Shown in pieces: positions 60,930-64,000 of a stretch of 64,000 bases of DNA; the first letter of the stretch is position 1; the number at the start of each line of letters is the position of its first letter. The notes beneath the pieces are model-generated. The model searched no databases. It was not told the origin of the DNA and saw nothing but the letters and a program-made list of their open reading frames with translations. The DNA is taken from contig NZ_NOIQ01000014.1 of NCBI RefSeq assembly GCF_004136575.1, positions 1 to 64,000 on the forward strand, in the 5' to 3' direction. This DNA comes from Rothia koreensis (GTDB lineage Bacteria; Actinomycetota; Actinomycetes; Actinomycetales; Micrococcaceae). Made by a program: the position numbers and the translations under genes.

Positions 60930-62425
60930 GAGTGACCTCCTGCTGTATGTGGGGAAGAAGCAGTTTCCTCATGAGAAGACGAACCAAGTTTGGAGATGGC
61001 CGCGGTGGCCCCCAACTGACCGGTGTCCGCAATGTCCTCGGCGTCGCCGGCGTCCTCGTTGACCACGCGCGGCGAGCGGGCCGAATGGGAGATTGCGAGC
61101 AGCAGCCCGACGATGAACCAGTTCGCCAGGAGGGACGAACCACCGGCGGACATGAACGGCGTCGTCAGTCCGGTCAGGGGGATCAAACGGGTCACGCCAC
61201 CGATCACCACGAACAGTTGCAGGACCATGGCGGCGGAGAGGCCCGCTGCCAAGAGCTTGCCGAAGGCGTCCGGGGTGCCCAATGCCGCGCGGAAGCCGCG
61301 AGAGACCAGCATCAGGAACAGCATCAGGATCGCGCCGAGACCCAGGAGGCCCAGCTCCTCGCCGATTGCGGTCACGATCATGTCGGAGTTCGCGAAAGAG
61401 ACGAGATCCGGTCGTCCGTTGCCGAGGCCGCGACCGAACAACCCGCCCGAGGCGAGGCCGAACAGGCCCTGGATGATCTGGCCGGAACCGCCGGCCTGCT
61501 GGTTGTAGACCGCGGGGTCGAAGGCGTGGAGCCAGGAGTCGATGCGGACGGTGACGTGGCTGATGGTCTTGTACGCGAAGAAACCGCCGATGGCCACGAG
61601 GACCAGCCCGACGCCGACCCAAGTGAACCGGTTGGTTGCCAAGTACAGCATCGCCAGGAAAAGCCCGAAGAAGAGGATGGCCGAGCCCAGATCGTGCTGG
61701 ACCACCAGCACGCCGATGCTCACGAGCCAGGCCACGAACATCGGGGCGAAGTCCTTGAAACGCGGCAGGCGAACCCTGCCGATCTTCTTTCCGGCCAGGA
61801 GGATGAGGTCACGGTTGGTCGAAAGATACCCGGCGAAGAATATGGCCAGCGTGATCTTGGCGACCTCTCCCGGCTGGAAGGTGCGCCCGCCGATCGAGAT
61901 CCAGATCCGGGCGCCGTTGATCTCCGTCCCGAGGCCGGGCACGAGCGGCAGCAGCAGGAGGAAGATCGAGGCGGCAAGGCTGATGTAGGTCACCCGGACC
62001 AGGACCCGGTGGTCGGTGAGGAACCAGAGCGCGGCGGCGCACGCGATCATCGCGACGGCGCTCCAGGCCGTCTGGGAGCCGACCGAGGAGTTCGGCGTCG
62101 TGAGATCGATCCGATAGATCATCGTCAGGCCGATTCCGTTGAGAACCACGACAATGGGCAGGATGAAGGGATCCGCGTACCGCGCCTTGAGGTGGAGGAT
62201 CACGTGGATGATCAGGGAGCCCACGATCAGCACTGCCGCGGCAGCGACGATGCGATGGTCCCATGAGGCCGTATTGCCCAGGTCCACGAGGCACATCGCG
62301 CCGATGGCGACGATCCACGAGAGGACCAGCAACAGCAGCTCGAAGAACCGCCGCGGCTTGGGGACATGCTGCTCGGCGTCGGGAGCGGTGGACTGCTCCT
62401 GCGAAGACTGTGCACGTGTTGTCAC
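60926..62425 (-). CDS. rodA: SEDS glycosyltransferase RodA/FtsW
   Basis: The 499-residue polytopic SEDS protein polymerises lipid II. Family motifs include GARIWISIGGRTFQPGEVAKI, QHDLGSAILFFGLFLAM, YQQ-like VYNQQAGGSGQIIQGLFGLASGGLFGRGLG and PFMSAGGSSLLANW. About ten helices plus a disordered C-terminal tail. It lies between the phosphatase and pbpA genes with four-base overlaps at both ends. Confidence 0.96.
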   Translation of the reverse strand: MTTRAQSSQEQSTAPDAEQHVPKPRRFFELLLLVLSWIVAIGAMCLVDLGNTASWDHRIVAAAAVLIVGSLIIHVILHLKARYADPFILPIVVVLNGIGLTMIYRIDLTTPNSSVGSQTAWSAVAMIACAAALWFLTDHRVLVRVTYISLAASIFLLLLPLVPGLGTEINGARIWISIGGRTFQPGEVAKITLAIFFAGYLSTNRDLILLAGKKIGRVRLPRFKDFAPMFVAWLVSIGVLVVQHDLGSAILFFGLFLAMLYLATNRFTWVGVGLVLVAIGGFFAYKTISHVTVRIDSWLHAFDPAVYNQQAGGSGQIIQGLFGLASGGLFGRGLGNGRPDLVSFANSDMIVTAIGEELGLLGLGAILMLFLMLVSRGFRAALGTPDAFGKLLAAGLSAAMVLQLFVVIGGVTRLIPLTGLTTPFMSAGGSSLLANWFIVGLLLAISHSARSPRVVNEDAGDAEDIADTGQLGATAAISKLGSSSHEETASSPHTAGGHS

Positions 62426-64000
62426 TGGTTGTCACCTCCCTGGTCGTTGCGATCGGGCTTCTGATCATCATTCCCCGAATCCGAGGATTTATCACCGGAC
62501 GGCGGGGCACTCGATACCGTTCCCTGCGGCGCCGGACTGGGATCGTCTCCCTGGGCGCCCAGGTCGAGATCCGAGATGACCCGTTCGGCTTCGGCCTTCG
62601 ACGAGGTGTGGATCCCTTCCTTGACGCGGGACTTGGAATAGTTCGGCAGTTGGGAGACCTTCACGTCGGTCTCCTTCTCCAGGCTGTTCAGATGCAACGG
62701 CCCGAGAGACTGGTCCACGCCGCGATAGATGGCAACCTTGCCTTCGTTCACGCCGACGTAATACTGGTTGTTGACCCACGTGAGACCGGCCCACGCGGCG
62801 CCGACGATCAGCACCGCGATGAACGCCCAAATGAAGGCGGCCAAGCCCCAGCGACGTTTGCGACGTCGTGGGCTGTCCAGCTCCTCCAGGAGCTCGTCCG
62901 GGAGTTCCTCGCCTTCGTCCGTGTCCATCGAGGGCGTTCGCGCCAGAGTCGCCCTGCGCTGCACGGTCGCATCCGTGACGGTGGGGATCTGGCCCGTGTG
63001 GGTCGCCGACGATGCCGCCCCCACCAGAAGGTGCGGCCGTTCTTCGAGCTCGCGACGCAGTACGGAGGCCGAGCTCTCTTCCTGCTGGCTGGCTTCCTCC
63101 AGGTCGATGCCCGAGCGCTGGACCATGGCGTTCAGCACGGAGTCGGAGAACGAATCTCCCCGCCACCTGCCGTGCCGGAGGGTGTGCCGGAAGCTCTCGC
63201 CCCTCTGGCGAGGAAGACGACGCCGCCACGGCGCTCGCCTGTCCTCGGGGTCGTCCCCAGGGTCCTGCTCACCCGAGTGCGACCCGTGGGAGGTGCTTCC
63301 GACGCCGGCGACGTCGTCCGGGCCCACGTCGGAGGCGCCGGTTTCCGGGGAGGTTTCTTCCCAGGGCGCCAGTCCGGAGTCGTCATCAATCTCCCGGAAC
63401 TCGGGCCAGCCGTGATCCGCCTCCGGGTCGGAGGTGCCGGAACCGGACGCCGGTGCCTGGGGTTCCTCCGAAACGCCCTCCGGGTGCTCGTCCGCGCGAC
63501 TGTCCCGACCGACGGCGTCGAGACGGCTCGTCACCGCGTTGGCGAGGTTGGCGGAGTCGTTGATCTCGACGACGGCCACGGTGACGTTGTCGGGTGCGCC
63601 GCCGTCGAGGGTCAGTTCCACGAGGGATTCGCAGATCTCCTGGAGGTCATTGGTGGATCCGAGGATGGATTCGATCACTTCGTCGGACACGACGCCGGAC
63701 AGGCCGTCCGAGCACAGCAACCATCGGTCTCCGACCTGCGCGTCCACGCGTTTGAGCTCGAGCTCCGGGGAGGCGTCCGTGTCGCCGAGGACGCGCATGA
63801 TCACGTTCTTGTGCGGGTGATTCTCCGCTTCCTCCGGCTTCAGCCTGCCTTCCTCGACCAGGCGCTGAACGAAGGTGTGGTCCGTGGTCATCTGCTCGAA
63901 CTTCTTGCCGCGGAGCCGGTAGGCGCGGGAATCACCGATGTGGGCGAGCTCGAGTTCGTCGCCGTCCACCAGGAGGGCCGTGCAGGTGGTGCCCATGCCC
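62422..64000 (-). CDS. pstP: PP2C-type Ser/Thr phosphatase PstP, 5' end outside window
   Basis: At least 525 residues are visible. GMGTTCTALL, HIGDSRAYRL, LLCSDGLSGVV and GAPDNVTVAVVEI give the metal-binding Asp residues of PP2C. The N-terminal RSDRG...DGMGG part lies beyond 64000. A disordered linker of some 200 residues, longer than usual, precedes one helix (WGLAAFIWAFIAVLIVGAAWAGLTW) and an extracellular domain. It reverses phosphorylation by PknA/PknB. Confidence 0.94.
   Translation of the reverse strand, partial: GMGTTCTALLVDGDELELAHIGDSRAYRLRGKKFEQMTTDHTFVQRLVEEGRLKPEEAENHPHKNVIMRVLGDTDASPELELKRVDAQVGDRWLLCSDGLSGVVSDEVIESILGSTNDLQEICESLVELTLDGGAPDNVTVAVVEINDSANLANAVTSRLDAVGRDSRADEHPEGVSEEPQAPASGSGTSDPEADHGWPEFREIDDDSGLAPWEETSPETGASDVGPDDVAGVGSTSHGSHSGEQDPGDDPEDRRAPWRRRLPRQRGESFRHTLRHGRWRGDSFSDSVLNAMVQRSGIDLEEASQQEESSASVLRRELEERPHLLVGAASSATHTGQIPTVTDATVQRRATLARTPSMDTDEGEELPDELLEELDSPRRRKRRWGLAAFIWAFIAVLIVGAAWAGLTWVNNQYYVGVNEGKVAIYRGVDQSLGPLHLNSLEKETDVKVSQLPNYSKSRVKEGIHTSSKAEAERVISDLDLGAQGDDPSPAPQGTVSSAPPSGDKSSDSGNDDQKPDRNDQGGDNQ

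Overview
The window reads as chromosome of a high-G+C Gram-positive, an actinobacterium and most likely a member of the Micrococcales (Micrococcaceae-like). The right end carries the conserved actinobacterial cell-envelope block pstP-rodA-pbpA-pknA-pknB-pabA-sortase-crgA, which normally lies close to the chromosome origin. Genus cannot be fixed from sequence reading alone. No rRNA, tRNA or CRISPR array was recognised.

Positions 1-16125 hold an integrative element of 8057 bp present twice, head to tail, with identical predicted proteins. Each copy encodes, in order, a tyrosine integrase and a Cro/C1-type repressor (leftward); an AlpA/MerR-type excisionase; small unknowns; a RepA/KaiC-like ATPase whose gene contains a dense iteron-like repeat field; three small unknowns; an acidic scaffold-like protein; a structured leader; an HK97-fold major capsid protein; a zinc-ribbon protein; and two small leftward membrane proteins. 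No terminase, portal, protease or tail gene was seen. The element therefore looks like a phage satellite or capsid-only integrative element. It sits inside the 3' part of an S8 peptidase gene, cutting a C-terminal LGFP-type repeat.

Positions 16112-22071 carry the truncated peptidase, a GT2 glycosyltransferase, an orphan BglG/LicT-type antiterminator, a lysine/proline-rich membrane-anchored protein and a 40-residue protein. Positions 22071-27684 are a complete histidine-utilisation locus: hutC divergent from hutU-hutI-hutG-hutH, with two HutC-like palindromes at the promoter. Positions 27746-32394 form an envelope-stress island: an ECF sigma, a zinc anti-sigma joined to a possible Asp23-like domain, and a small partner, all facing a five-gene Asp23/DUF2273/AmaP-type operon, plus a GlsB-type protein.

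Positions 32529-41620 hold a membrane protein, a DinB-like protein, a two-component system, a Gly/Gln-rich exported protein, a GT2-GtrA fusion and a GT39 (PMT-like) mannosyltransferase. Then come a TetR regulator, an ArgE-like M20 peptidase, a flavin reductase, UDP-glucose dehydrogenase, a gene-poor 0.88-kb stretch, the divergent lysE/lysG pair, an FAD oxidoreductase and a YceI protein. Between two convergent genes at 52.1-52.65 kb lies an array of 15 short repeats, seven in one orientation and then eight in the other, meeting at a perfect hairpin.

The most unusual items are the duplicated capsid-bearing element, the two-family repeat field inside its ATPase gene, the structured leader of its capsid gene, the host-gene truncation, and the chromosomal inverted array.
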